This document shows positions 1 to 11,361 of a DNA stretch of 64,000 nt, in pieces. This DNA is from Cricetomys ansorgei (taxonomy: Eukaryota > Chordata > Mammalia > Rodentia > Nesomyidae), in contig JAMJFZ010000199.1 in the NCBI GenBank assembly GCA_026225945.1, positions 69,542,501-69,606,500 on the forward strand, read 5' to 3'. Every line of letters begins with the position of its first letter. The stretch's first letter is position 1. A program made the position numbers and the translations under genes. The notes under the pieces were generated by a model. It saw nothing but the letters and a program-made list of their open reading frames with translations. It had not been told where the DNA came from and made no database searches.

Positions 1-420
1 TCTGCTGGAGAACATTGGGTGGGAGTCTTGCCTGATCCCAGACAAATTTAACTCAAGCCACCATCTTTTATTCCAAAGTTCAGGTCAACTCAATTTGTCT
101 CACTCACCTCAGAGTCTCTCAGTTCCTTCTCTCCGGTTCAGCCCATACCCACTACCCAACTCCTGGTCATTTCCCTTGTAATTTTCAATTCAAAACAAAT
201 AGCACCAGTTCAGTTTATCTTAATTCTGTTTTATTGGGTCCCTCTTGTTCAATCATATTTCCTTTCTCCAATGGGTCTAAATTCAATTCCTTTAATTCAT
301 TTCAATTTTCCACATCCCAGAATTTTTGTCTTTTAACCCAATCTTGGCCACCAATTCAACACGCTCAAATTTTCTCTTCTATTCAAGGTGATTCAACCCC
401 TACTGGGATAGCAGTTTGAT
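1..420 (-). mobile_element. AT-rich segment, possibly the edge of an antisense LTR element
   Basis: This stretch is rich in T and in AATTC-like words, unlike the GC-richer DNA that follows. Read on the minus strand it contains two AATAAA polyadenylation-type hexamers (complements near 68-73 and 231-236) in a purine-rich context, as in the 3' part of a retroviral LTR. No target-site duplication can be checked because the element would cross the left window edge. The family is not recognised. An ordinary AT-rich unique segment is the alternative. Confidence 0.25.
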
Positions 421-1530
421 GTCCCTACTTTAGCACAATGATCTTATTCTGTTCCCCAGATCTGAGTTCCTGCACCCCATAGGGCTCCATCCTCCTTGCC
501 TTGTGGTGTAAAAGAGCCTCCTCGAGACACCATGCTTCAGAAAAGAAACACCATTCACTCATATGCTGGCCACAGTGAAGTATACACAACTGTCACTTCC
601 TGTTTTTCTTAGGATAGAGCCAAGAGAGAAATATATGTTTATGCTATGGTCACTACTTTCATAGTAGGCAAAGGAAACAGATAAAGTCTGTACCATGATA
701 GGGCCTTTGTGGAAACAGGTGCATGCCTCAAACTTGGGCTATTGATGTCGAAGCTCTTGTTTGACATTTACTCAAGAATGAAATCTTCTGCTAATGTTGT
801 TTAACAATGTAATGTGGTTACCATGTCCTAAGGCTGGGGGGTGAGGAGATGAGCTAAAATTCAACCTCTGAGCACCTGTGGCCCAGTACAGAAGGTAGCA
901 GAACACACGACCAATGTGATTGGAAGTGGTGGTGGCAGGGAGAGCATACCTGCACAGAGAAAACACTGGGCAAGGCTGGGGAATGAGATGCTGCCTGTTC
1001 TGGGCATCAAAGATGGCCCTTACCTGGGGCCAGGTGCTTGCTTGAGGCTGAATATCATAGTTCTGCACAGGTTTGCTGTGGACAGCAGTGAGCAGCACAC
1101 TGCTGTTTCAACTGCAGACACTGCTTCAGTGAGCATCCCCTGCTCCCTCCCTGCCTGTTACACCATGTCCCAGTTGTTAGGTAACATCCACTGGGCGCCA
1201 TTGCTCCGGCCACCTAGCTCTCTAGTCCTTCTGGTTTAATAGCTTGAGCTGTGTTGGCTTCACTTAGTCTTCTCACCGTTGCATTTTTGCTTTCATAGCT
1301 GAGTTTTGGCCTTCTAGACGCAGCAGGACTTTGACAACTAGGCTAAGAGGATAATCTAAGAAGTGGGAACAAGAGCTTAGCGCCCAACAGAAGATAAATA
1401 CAAGTGAAATTAGGGCAATGCAAATCAGGGAACTGGGTAGCCAGAAAGATTGGGAGTCATCTAATTTTTTATAGAAGGCAAACATTCAGAGCAGAAACAA
1501 GGCAAGCAAGCATATGTGACAACCTTTTTC
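421..1530. other. Single-copy DNA, nothing recognised
   Basis: Mixed-composition DNA with no recognised repeat. Frames of about 107 codons overlap on opposite strands around 770-1240, but neither shows a domain, signal peptide or codon pattern. I see no splice-bounded exon that I would defend. Confidence 0.5.
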
Positions 1531-1534
1531 TCTT

Positions 1535-1883
1535 TGTATGTGTGGCACATGTGTGTATGTTCATATCGTGTATGTGCATGTGCCGATGCACATGTACATA
1601 TGTTCATGTAGTATGGAGTCAGAGGTCAACCTCCAGTGTTAGTCCACAGGCACCATCCATCTTGCTTTTTGAGACAGGGTCTCGCATTGGCCTGGAGCTC
1701 TCTGAGAAGGCTAGGCTGGCCAACCATCAAGCCCAAGGATCTGCCTGCCTCACCTCCCCAGTGTTGAGATTACAAGCATGGCCCGTCATGTCTGCTTTTC
1801 TATATGGGTTCTGGAGGTCAAGCTCTGGTACTAGTGCTTGACAGGGCAAGTACTTTGCCAGCTGAGCTATCTCCCTAGCCCTA
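1535..1883 (-). mobile_element. B4-family SINE (ID-like head plus B1-like body)
   Basis: Read on the minus strand this starts with the tRNA/ID-like head (complement of gagctatctccctagcc at the right end). It then passes through the B1-related body, seen on the plus strand as gagacagggtctcgcattgg and ggctaggctggccaacc. It ends in a degenerate CA/TG-rich tail at 1535-1615. This order is typical of rodent B4/RSINE1 elements. It is nearly full length and moderately diverged. The subfamily is not assigned. Confidence 0.8.
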
Positions 1884-3500
1884 CCTCTTTCATTTTCCAT
1901 CCACCAAGCTATTTGGCCTTGTCTCTGTCCCAGTACCGAGGGAATGGGACTTCAGCACCTTGTTTCTATGGACAGCTCCCCAGAAGGCTTTGCCAGCTTC
2001 CTCCCTCCTCCCTGTACCTCAGCTGCCCTAGCTGTAGTCCTAAGGACCCATTTACACAAAGACTAATCTGGCCTGCTGCAGCCAGGTCCTTCCTAAGAGA
2101 TGGCAGATATGCAGAGTCACTCCTGAGGGACAGACAGAACTGTCAGACTGTCTCAGTGTTGCCAGGACCCCAGACCCTTACTTGTTACATGGCATGCCTT
2201 GGGAGGTGATAGAGTTCTTTTGTCATGTGCTCAACAAAGAGCCATGCATTACAATCTTACCCCAATGTCCAATGTGTGGGACAGATGGGAGGAGGAAGCA
2301 GTCTCATGAGGCTCACCTTAGTGATAAACCTGGGAAGGAAACCTCAGTTTCACATTTGCCCAAGTCTTTTCTGGGCATGTTTATGTGGTGAGACTAAACT
2401 CTACCAAGATGACATTTGACTGAAGGGATGGGGAATTTGTGGTGAGATTTTAGTCATGACAAGACACGGAGGAACAGAGGACATCACTGGCTTGTGTGGT
2501 TGTGGCTACCAACCATGACTAAGGCTAGTTCTTCTCTTCTGAGAATGAGCACATGCCCAGAAGCTAGTAGAGAACCCCAGGCAGAAAGAAACAGAAACCA
2601 GATTAAGATATCCAGGAGCTGTTGTATCAAAACTTCTGCTGGCCTGTAGTGCTTATTGTATCTAATTGAGAATGATGCTAGATTACCCACTGATTTTTCT
2701 TCCTGGACTTGAGACCATCAGTGTGTGTTTGCTCCCTGTGCTGGGTTTCAAGGTGGCATTGCATGAACTATCATTTCCACAGGAATGCTTAACTCATAGG
2801 GTACATGGGCATTAGCCTCCTGGAGGGCTTGTCCACAGACCAGGAGGGATGGTGTCTTCTCCTTTATGGAAGTCTGTATCAAAACAAACAGAAGGACCTT
2901 CCTCCCATTCTTGAAGCCCACTCTGACTAGGCCTGCACATCTGGGCAGTGAAGAGGTCAATAACTAGGAAGGGCCTGTGCTCACAACACAGGTGTGTTGC
3001 TGGAGGGACCTGAGCCCTATCACCCTCCGCCCCCCATTGCAGGCCCAAGCTGGACTTCAGCACCTGGTATCCATGGACAGCACCCAGGGCCTAGGGCTCT
3101 CAGCATCTGCACAGACACAGGCACCAATGTATCATCTGCATACACATGGGCCAGCTGTAGTATCAGGCCCTGCATGTATGACAGCCACGAGCTAAGTTCC
3201 ATGCAACAACCCTGGGGGTGGACATGATTCTGAACTTGATGGCAAGAAGCAGAGGTTTCCATAAGGTTGCAACATGATCAAGGCCATTTTGTCAGTAATC
3301 CATGATACCTTTAGGGCTTTTTCAGAGTGAATGCTGCTGCTGGGTCATGGAGTCAGCTGGTGCTCATTGTTTGGGAGTCAGGGAGCCTGATGACTGGTAC
3401 AACACCCAGGTCTATTCTCAGGTAAGAGCAGAGATGGATTCTTGGGTACAGAGGAAGGCAAGGAAAAGCCCACAAAGCAGGGGGTAGAATGCTGGATCTC
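1884..3500. other. Single-copy DNA, nothing recognised
   Basis: Pyrimidine-rich at first (1890-2050), then mixed. Several frames of 60-120 codons overlap one another on both strands with no recognisable product. I see no repeat family or tandem array here. Confidence 0.5.
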
Positions 3501-3504
3501 TATT

Positions 3505-3605
3505 CTTAGGGCAGCTGTATAGCTGAGAAGAAGGGTGATAGACCTGTGTTCAAATCCAGGCTCTGGTGCTGCTGAGAGATCCCTTGCTTCTTTATTCTGT
3601 AATCA
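3505..3605 (+). repeat. MIR core fragment (probable)
   Basis: The phrase gttcaaatccaggctctg at about 3549-3566 matches the conserved tRNA-derived/core part of MIR (gttcgaatcc..ggctctg), and the flanks agree weakly. It is a short relic, assigned by eye on one diagnostic block. Confidence 0.5.
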
Positions 3606-3949
3606 CGTTCATGCTACAGAGTGGCCAAGCTGATCTTGGCCTTGTTCATTGCCTATTGCTCATTGGTGAAGAGAATCGTTCATTTCAGCTAGGATTGAAG
3701 TCCTCTCCTGAGACTCCTATTCACATAGCTGTGGATCAGGACCTTGGTCTGACCTTCAGTGTACGACACAGACGCACTTTCATCCAAGTAGAGAGAGAAG
3801 GAGGCTGACACAGAGGGAGCAATCGAATGTGACCTAAGAGAGATCATCATGGAGCCTAAGAGCAGAGCCCACATGATCAGTGTCAGATTTCTCCTTCATG
3901 TCTCCCACCACCACTGGGTGCTCACCACTCTGGAGCTCCCTCACCTTTC
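3606..3949. other. Single-copy DNA between MIR and B3
   Basis: No recognised repeat or coding signal. A frame of about 80 codons runs over 3566-3808 with no recognisable features. Confidence 0.45.
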
Positions 3950-3954
3950 CTTAC

Positions 3955-4170
3955 TCTATTTTTTTATGTGTGTGGGAATGTTCCATGCATTCATGTTCAT
4001 GTACCACATGTGCGCCTTGTTCCTACAAAAGTCAGAAGAAGAAATCTGATGTTCTGGAACTGCAGCTGCAGATGTTTGTGGACTGCCACGTGGTGCTGGG
4101 GATTGAACCTGGATCTTCTGGAAGAGCAGCCAGTGCACTTTACTGCTGAGTCATCTGTTGAAACCCCTTT
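3955..4170 (-). mobile_element. B3/B2-family SINE
   Basis: On the plus strand the sequence shows the complement of a B2/B3 element: a tgtgtgtgggaatg tail side, then ggaactgcagctgcag, tgctggggattgaacctgg and gaagagcagccagtgc, ending in gctgagtcatctgttg. These are the standard blocks read backwards through box B and box A of the tRNA-derived head. It is about 215 bp and diverged. B3 fits better than young B2. Confidence 0.78.
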
Positions 4171-4251
4171 AAAATTTCTAATTGTTCATCCTTGACCTTG
4201 GTAATCTCTATGTTAGGAGTGTTGAGGACACTGAAGACTCAATAGACACTC

Positions 4252-4727
4252 AGCACTCACGGCTGCAGATACATCCAGACACCCGGTCCTCACACTGCAG
4301 ACACCTCACAGACACCCACGGTCCTCACACTGCAGACACCTCACAGACACCCACTCCCCACACTGCAGACACCTCACAGACACCCACTCCCCACACTGCA
4401 GACACCTCACAGACACCCACTCCTCACACTGCAGGTACCTCACAGACACCCACTCCTCACACTGCAGACACCTCACAGACACCCACTCCCCACACTGCAG
4501 ACACCTCACAGACACCCACTCCTCACACTGCAGGTACCTCACAGACACCCACTCCCCACACTGCAGACACCTCACAGACACCCACTCCTCACACTGCCAC
4601 CTCACAGACACCCACTCCCCACACTGCAGACACCTCACAGACACCCACTCCTCACTGCAGGTACCTCACAGACACCCACTCCCCACACTGCAGACACCTC
4701 ACAGACACCCATTCTTCACACTGTCAG
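4252..4727. repeat. 33-bp minisatellite, about 14 units
   Basis: A 33-bp unit built around CTGCAG, ACACCTCACAGACACCCACT and a CC(C/T)CACA junction repeats head to tail. CTGCAG recurs at 4263, 4295, 4330, 4363 and onward to 4688, with a decayed last copy (ctgtcag) at 4721. Two unit types alternate, one with CAGACACC and one with CAGGTACC. One unit has a 3-bp deletion (near 4596) and one a 2-bp deletion (near 4653). Because 33 is a multiple of three, most of the array stays open as an 11-residue repeat on the plus strand, but the 2-bp deletion breaks the phase. I treat this as non-coding. Confidence 0.93.
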
Positions 4728-4739
4728 AGAGAGTGAGAA

Positions 4740-6435
4740 ACTTCCTACAGGCTAGCTGAATGGAGATGGTGGCTGCTGTGAATCTGTAAGCACTCTTCTC
4801 AGTCCATGGTTATTTTTTTTTTCTTTCTGCCTAATGAGAAGCCCTGAATAACAGGGACGCCTCTGGCCTGCATTAGTCTCTTTGCCCCTCAGCATCTGGT
4901 TTCCACCTGCAAATTGGGAGACGGAAGCCAGAACTCGGTGCTTGGCAGCCCCTCATCAAGCTCTGGGACGCTGAATCTCATATGGCTCATCATGGTGCGG
5001 AAGACAGTCACAGCCCTGGAATGTGGGTCTCTCCTCCTGACACACACACACGGGTATGTGGGGCTGACTGTGCTCTCTTAGCATCTGTCCATCCAGCTGG
5101 GAAGTTCAAACTTGGGGAGGTTAGCCTGGCCTCCCACAAGTCACCTCTTTAAGAAGCCAACTGATCTTCCTGCTCAAGGCACAGGTTGCAAGTAACCTCC
5201 CAAGAGTCCTCAGGGTTGAACTCTGATGGACGTTCAAGGCATGCAAACTGCCTGCATTCCTCAGGATGGCACTGAGAGGCCAAGATTTTTACAGACCTGC
5301 AGAGTCAGGAGCTGAAAAACAAGGGAGGGTCTGTGGCTCCCTGAGTTACCCAGCAGGTATGGGCAAAACCTGGGGCAAAAATCTTACTTGATCTGCTCTT
5401 CTGGTTTGGGGCCTTTTGTAACCTCTCTCCATCCCTCTGGTTGGTTACATGGAGTCAGTCACAGTGCCATCTCACCTGGATGTCAGAGAGGACTGCATTG
5501 ATTGACAGGTAATTGAATATTACCTGTCACTCAACAAATGAGGCAGGGTGTGGTAAGGACTAGTTAGAGATCGGTTCCTTGTTCTGCTTTCCCAATACTC
5601 ATCACCCTAATCCAGACCTTTCCCACAGTCCCTGGTGCTCTCAGCACAGTCCCCCCAACATAGGCCCCCAAATAGGGCCAGACAGAGTGACGCGTTGAGG
5701 CAAGAGAGCCCGTCCCCACTGCCAGCCCAAGTGCCGTGCTGGTGTGTGCAAGAGTGACAGAGATAATTTCCCAAACACCATCTGAGCCTGGTGAATGTTG
5801 ATGAGGATGGGTGGTTTTTTGAAATTTCAAATTAGAAATTACATTTTCCCCCTGCCAAAATAAAGATGAGAAACCAACTGAATCTGGTTCTAAAGGGGGC
5901 TGGAGCCAGAGAAAACCTGTCTGCCAGGTTCTGTGTTGAACAAACAGACGGGGAGCCTGGGGCATTCGTGGAGGTCAGCCTTGAGTCCTTGTCTGGTTCC
6001 CACTGCAGCCACGTACTGCCCATGCTCAGCTCACAGTGGCAGAGGGGTGAGGTTCATGGTGCCTGGCTGTGTGCCAGAAGCAGGCTGAAGCTGGGGGCTA
6101 GTGACCCTTCTTTGGAAGGGGGCTGGCTTCCTTCTTCTGTGGGGGTGTGAGGATGCTGGCAAACACGGCGGGGGGCAGACTTGAGATGCTGCTTCTGGCC
6201 CTTCCAGCACCTTTCTTATATGGATAGCAGCAGTCAAGAGCGAGGACTGAAACAGACAAGATGGCCGTGCCAGGGACGTGCTGGGACACATGCAGTGGCA
6301 GGGATAAGGCTATTGAAGGAAAAGGACCTGTAAGGTGGGGGTGACAGAGATTGCTCCTTCATCTCCTAGCCCTGCAGGTGTCCCCCTTGCCTCTGGGGGG
6401 CCCTGTTCTCATAACAGCTCTTGCACCCACACTAT
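4740..6435. other. Single-copy DNA, nothing recognised
   Basis: A short poly-T run lies at 4811-4820 and a short CA run near 5041-5051. Otherwise this is GC-richer unique sequence. The longest frame is 133 codons on the minus strand (5564-5965). It has no domain and no splice context that I recognise. Confidence 0.5.
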
Positions 6436-6439
6436 CATG

Positions 6440-6560
6440 AAGATGGTGCTAAACAGTGTCTTCCCTCAACATCAATATTGTCCCTTCATTGTACAATTGG
6501 GGAAACTGAGGTCCAGGAAAGAAGAGGGTTGGTAGTGGCTTGGAGCCAGCTAGACCAGAA
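6440..6560 (-). repeat. MIR fragment (probable)
   Basis: The block cattgtacaattggggaaac followed by tgaggtccaggaaag matches the complement of the MIR 3' part (cattttacagatgaggaaactgagg). It is short and old. Confidence 0.5.
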
Positions 6561-6564
6561 GGCC

Positions 6565-7515
6565 CTGCTCAGGCCCCTACTCTCCTAAGCTTCAGCTTGA
6601 TTCATGCATGAATCATTCTCCCACTGCAGTCCCCAGTGTATGTGAGTGCTCTGGCCCTGGTTTCCTCTTCTGACCCAGCCTCTTTCTGGCTGTCTTGCTT
6701 CAGAGCCTCCACTTTGAGACATACTCTTCTCTCTGCAAGTGGTCACACCCCACTGCCTCCTGCCATTCCTCAGAACATTTTAAATTTGCTTTATCAATAC
6801 CCATCATGGCCTCTTCATTGCATCTGCTTCCAAAACAGAACAAGGAAGACCAGCATGAGCACACCTAGGTGACTCCAGCCCCATCCCTGGGAGATCTGTC
6901 ACTAACCTTCCTCTTCCTGTGAGCCACGTTCCTAGCTTTCCTTGACAGCTTGCTCTTGTCTGTCTCCATTTGGTGAGTTCCCTCCCAACTCTGTCCTTCT
7001 GTGACCTCCTGTCTCCAAGTCTCCAAAGCTCTTTCCTTTCCTTTGCTTCTGCTGAATGGAGCCCTGGCTTGTTTGAAGCAAAGCCTTTGTGAGTTTGGTG
7101 ATGTACACGGAGCAGGGGTGCTGGCGCTGGTGAAGCGCTGGGCTTTCTGAAAGCAGAGGATGCTTATACCAGGGCTGGCTACCTCCCAACATGGTCTGAC
7201 CCAGAGCCACATATGGCACCACACTGCCCCTGCTTCACTAAGATCAGGACTGCAGGGTCCCCAAAATTCCCCTCTAGCTAAAGAAATCGTCAACCGTGTC
7301 TGTGGCCTTCTTATGGAGTCCTTGACTCTGGCCGGCCTTAAAGGCCATTTCCATGGAAGATTTTATTGAGGGAGTTGAGATCTGTTCTTTGAATGATAAA
7401 ATTATGTAGATGAGGGCAGACTAGTGGCTTCAGGGGTGAGACCAGGTGGGGATGGGCAGCCCTCTGAGCTTGCTGGGTCCTTGTGGTTCTGCTAATCCCT
7501 ATGACGGTGGGTCAC
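6565..7515. other. Single-copy DNA, nothing recognised
   Basis: A minus-strand frame of 142 codons (6865-7293) is the longest here and has no recognisable domain. No repeat family was identified. Confidence 0.45.
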
Positions 7516-7519
7516 AGAG

Positions 7520-7712
7520 TATGTGGGAGTAACTGCACAGAAGTGCGTGTACACAGAACACAGGCACAGGGAAATGAGGCGTATAGACACACAGAGACGT
7601 GCTACACACATGGACACATAGTACACTGTATAAACAGGCACACATAGAAACATGCTGTATATAAAGACACACACAGAAATTATGCATCTAGGCACACATG
7701 TTTGCTGTGTGC
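7520..7712. repeat. Degenerate CA-rich low-complexity tract
   Basis: Scattered ACACA words and a loosely repeated motif of cacat/cacag with about 25-30 bp spacing (tagacacacagag, tagtacactgtataaacagg, tagaaacatgctgtat). It looks like a decayed CA-type tandem repeat rather than a SINE tail. Confidence 0.5.
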
Positions 7713-8640
7713 TGAGGTTGGAGACAGCCAGGAGGATTCTGGCTGATGAAACTCTCTTTTGTATCATTTTGGCCATGTTTTGAATTCATACATTCCAGAG
7801 TAAAAGTCTGACTGGTTTTGGTGGGATTCAGAGAGAGGCAGCAGAGAAAAGTAAGTTAAATGCTGATAAAGGTTGGGAAGACGGCTGGAAGGGTTGAAGA
7901 TGGAGGGGGCAAGACTCCCCCACATTAATCCCATGGAAGGGTGGGCTGTCTCAGGTTGGGAGAGGCATTGTATAGCTAGAGTGGGCTGCTAGTGACATCG
8001 AATGGGGGTCTGCAGTGTTTACAGCTCTGGGGTCTGGAGGCAGAGCCCTGGATTCTCCATGCTGCACTCTGTGCCTAGAATGCCCCTATCTCTCTGGTGA
8101 GCCTGGTACAGGTGTTTCAGAGGGCAACCAGACTACTTCAGATGCACCCCAGCCCCTGGGAGAGCCTGAGCCAGTGCCACTTTTCTTTGACCGGTCTCAC
8201 TCTAGAAGAGGCCCACCGCACAGCAAGAGTTGGGGAGGCTATGGTGGAACCATTCTCTGCTATAATTTCCCTTCAATGTGGTCCATTGCTCTGCAGGTGG
8301 ATTTTTAGAGCAAGATAATGCTTCATCTCTTCATCTGGTCCACAATCTGCCGTTACCTCAAACACCCCAAACTGCCCTCACCCCTCTGGATCTCTGGAGC
8401 CCATTTCCCAGAGGCTTTGACCTGGAAAGATTCTCTTCACCTCGGGGTGGAGTCCGGTCCAGGTTGCCTCTGGAGACCCCTCCTGTCAGACTCCATATAC
8501 CTCTTCAGCCTGTGCAAACCCACTGTCAGGCCTAGTGGAAAGGTCTCAGCCCTGGCATGGGGAACTCTCCCTTTCCCATCTCCTTTACTGGGCTATTCTG
8601 GAGTACAGGCCTAGCCTTTTCCATATGAGAGTATGCCTTG
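7713..8640. other. Single-copy DNA, nothing recognised
   Basis: No recognised repeat. Two overlapping plus-strand frames of 85-98 codons (8015-8614) have no recognisable product. Confidence 0.45.
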
Positions 8641-8645
8641 GACAT

Positions 8646-9976
8646 TTCTTAGTCAGTGGTCTATTGCTGTAGAGAGCACCATGACCATGGCAACTCTTAT
8701 AAAAGGAAAACATTTCACTGGGGGCTAGCTTACAGTTTCAGAAGTTCTAATCCATCATCATTATGGCAGTAAGCATAGTGTCAGACATTGTGCAGGAGAG
8801 GTAGCTGAGAGTTCTACATCTGGATTGGCAGGCAACAGGCAAAGAGAGACACTGGGCCTGGCTTGAACATTTGAAACCCCAAAGACCATTCCTGTAGAGG
8901 AATAGGCCTATGTGAAAGCTAGGAATGGTCTATATTCCAGGAGTCTATAGGAAAGAATCACATTCAGAAGCCTGTGTGGTCTGGATGGAAGTAGAAAGAA
9001 TGCTAGGACTGTTGGTATACACCTTTAATCCCAGTATTCAGAAGGCAGTTGTGATCCATGCCTTTCATCCCTAAGACAGAAACAGAGTGTGGAAGCAGAC
9101 ACAGGAAGCAGAGCTCAGAAAAAATGTCACACAAGAAATGACATCTAAGATGAGCCAATGAAGGACAGGTAAAATGACAAATCAGAGGAAGAGTTAGCAG
9201 AGTAAGTCAGAGTGTGGACATGCCTAACTCTCATGACATAAAAGCAGGCTCTCAGCTCAGAGCAGAGTCAGTTACAGCAGAGTCAGTTACAGCAGGAAGA
9301 TGGAGGACAAGACACAGAGATAATGGCTTACTGGGGATAAGGCAGAAAAACAAAGAGACACAGAGGCAGCTTGGCCGAAGAAGTCAGTATCAGATGGGAG
9401 GAGTGAGTCAGTTTGAAGCTGAGCAGAGCAGTTTAGTCTAAGGCAGTCAGAAAGTCAGCCAAAGTCTGCCAGAGTCTGAAGAGTTCTGTTAGAAGTAGTC
9501 ACTGGTTCAGAAGGTCAGTTTGAGCCACTGGCTTGGAGGAGAGTTTGGGCCAGAACAAGTACGTTGAGTTGGTACGTTGAGTACCAGAAGAGTCAGAGTT
9601 CAGAAGGAGCTAGTCAGAGTGGCTCAGTCAGCAGTAAGTCTGGAAGGTTGATTCGATTGTATGGAGGTTTAAATATTCTAGATTGTACTGAGGCTGAGCC
9701 TGGAGCCTTCTAGTTCTAAGGCTTAAGACTAGATTATACAGAGGCCAAATTGTTCCAGGGCTCTAGGACTAAGAACCAGTGATTTAATTAGAAAAAAGAA
9801 TAAAAGCCTTTACCCTGAATCTCCACCACTCACCCCCAGTGACACACTTCCTCCAATGAGGCCACACCCACTCCAACAGGGCCACACCTCCTAATCCCTG
9901 TCAAGTAGCACCACTCCCTAATGACCAAACACTCAAATCTATGAGTCCATGGGGGCCATTCCTATTCAAAACACCA
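8646..9976 (-). mobile_element. MaLR/ERV3-like solo LTR, split by a later insertion
   Basis: The outer parts, 8646-8892 and 9826-9976, form one LTR. The left part carries ctattgctgtagagagcacc and atggcaactcttataaaagg. The right part carries gtgacacacttcctccaatg, ggccacacctcctaatccc and gggggccattcctattcaaa. These match the complement of the copies at 57559-57857 and 60409-60744. The element is flanked by a perfect 5-bp duplication, GACAT (8641-8645 and 9977-9981), as expected for ERV3/MaLR integration. The split is due to the insert at about 8893-9825. Confidence 0.82.
8893..9825 (+). mobile_element. Inserted LTR-like element, GTCAG-rich (candidate class II ERV LTR)
   Basis: This is foreign to the LTR it interrupts. 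It begins TGTAGAGG, ends AATCTCCA, and has AATAAA at 9799-9804, about 20 bp before its end. The flanks show an imperfect 6-bp duplication, ccattc/ccactc (5 of 6), the length typical of class II ERVs. The middle (9190-9620) is packed with GTCAG/AGTCAG words, includes a perfect AP-1 heptamer TGAGTCA (9404-9410) and has a 16-bp tandem duplication near 9262-9294. A B1-like phrase (cacctttaatcccagtattc) lies near 9020-9040. No gag/pol coding is visible, so a solo LTR is the simplest reading. The family is not recognised. Confidence 0.55.
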
Positions 9977-9981
9977 GACAT

Positions 9982-11217
9982 AGCACCCTGACCATTCTCC
10001 CTGCAGTCCCCCCCACCCCCCACCAGCAACCTTGGGCCAGCTGCCATCTGGTGGAGAAAGAGGTACCCTCAACGTGGACAATGCTCCATGCTGGCTCCAT
10101 GTGAAGAAACAGAACTTGGGGACAGATGACAAAACGTTCAGTGATATTCATGCAGAAAGTCCAGTGTCCCTGATCAAAACTGTCCAAAGGCATCTCAGGA
10201 AGGGTCTTAAGAGGAGGCCACATCCTCATCGAGGGTGGATGGTGAGGTGGCTGTGGGTAGTCAATCAGCTGACCAGGTGTGTAGTTCAAGAGTGAGAATT
10301 TGGGTGGTGTGCTCAGCACAGCAGAGAAGGGAGAGATGTTAGCTAGAGCTTAGCTAGACAAGACTGGCTACAGCTTGGCTTGTCCCCATCCCGCAAGCCC
10401 TGAGATCCACAGTTCTTGGGGGACTCCAGGGTTGATAGAGAGACCCATAGAGCCTCCTCCCTGCTACTCTTTCTCCTCTGCCTGGAACCTCAAAAAATAG
10501 GTTCAGAAATAATTAAGGATCCAGTTTCAACTTTCCATTGTGGAGCACAGAACAGTGGCTTGGCTCTGCTGAGCCCACTTCCTCTCCCCACCTATAGGGA
10601 TGGTCAATGCTTACACTACAGGGCACCGCTAGAGATTAATTATACCCAGACCCATAGAACACAGCAGCTGGCCATCAAATGCACACTGGACATTTAGAGT
10701 GGCCACTGCTTACACCTCCCCTCCCTGCTGTAGGCCAGGTTAGGAAGGGATGTTCCTCTTCTTCAACCATGGCTGGCTGGCAAGTGAGGAGGGAAGAAAG
10801 GTCTGTTTAGTAGAGGCACCAATGTCTCATTCTGTCAGTTTCAGTGCCAACCATTGAACCCTTTCCTCTGCTCCACTGAAATCTGCAGCCCAGACAGGGA
10901 AGTGGGAGCCAGACTGAGCCCCAGCTGCAGCCTCAGATGGAAGTTCCTGTGAGCAGCAGAAGCTCAGGCCCAGCTTAGGGGAGTTTGCCTAGGCTTAGAC
11001 AGGAGCTGGATATGGAGGAAGTAGGAAAGCTGGATCTGTCCCTGCATTACTGCCTGAGTATCAGCATAAGGGGTCTGGCCTCAGTCACCTCTGGAGGGCA
11101 GGAAACCAGTCCCTTGCTGGGTGTCTCAAACAGGAACCTGCCCCCCAACCTTGTCCCTCAAATGCTCCAGGAGTAGGAAGAAACAAGTGTAGAGCATGGA
11201 GCCCCACAGGTTTATAG
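9982..11217. other. Single-copy DNA, nothing recognised
   Basis: Overlapping plus and minus frames of about 90-117 codons around 9966-10319 have no recognisable product. No repeat family was identified between the LTR and the degenerate minisatellite. Confidence 0.45.
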
Positions 11218-11361
11218 GCTGAGCCCCAATCCTCATCATGCACAGACCCATAGTCTCCTGCTCTACACTGGGCCTGATCATGGTTCTGAGCCTGGGCACA
11301 GTGATCTTGATCTTAGTTGTACTCTGAGACCTATCACAAGCTGATTTCTGACCCCGGCTAT

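Noticed and set aside
4252..4727. CRISPR-like regular repeat array
   Set aside because: Units are directly contiguous with no unique spacers, and the window is clearly mammalian. It is a minisatellite.
4182..4736. 184-codon plus-strand frame with an 11-residue repeat
   Set aside because: It is the 33-bp minisatellite read in frame. A 2-bp deletion near 4653 shifts the repeat phase, the frame begins inside SINE-adjacent DNA, and a matching open frame exists on the other strand.
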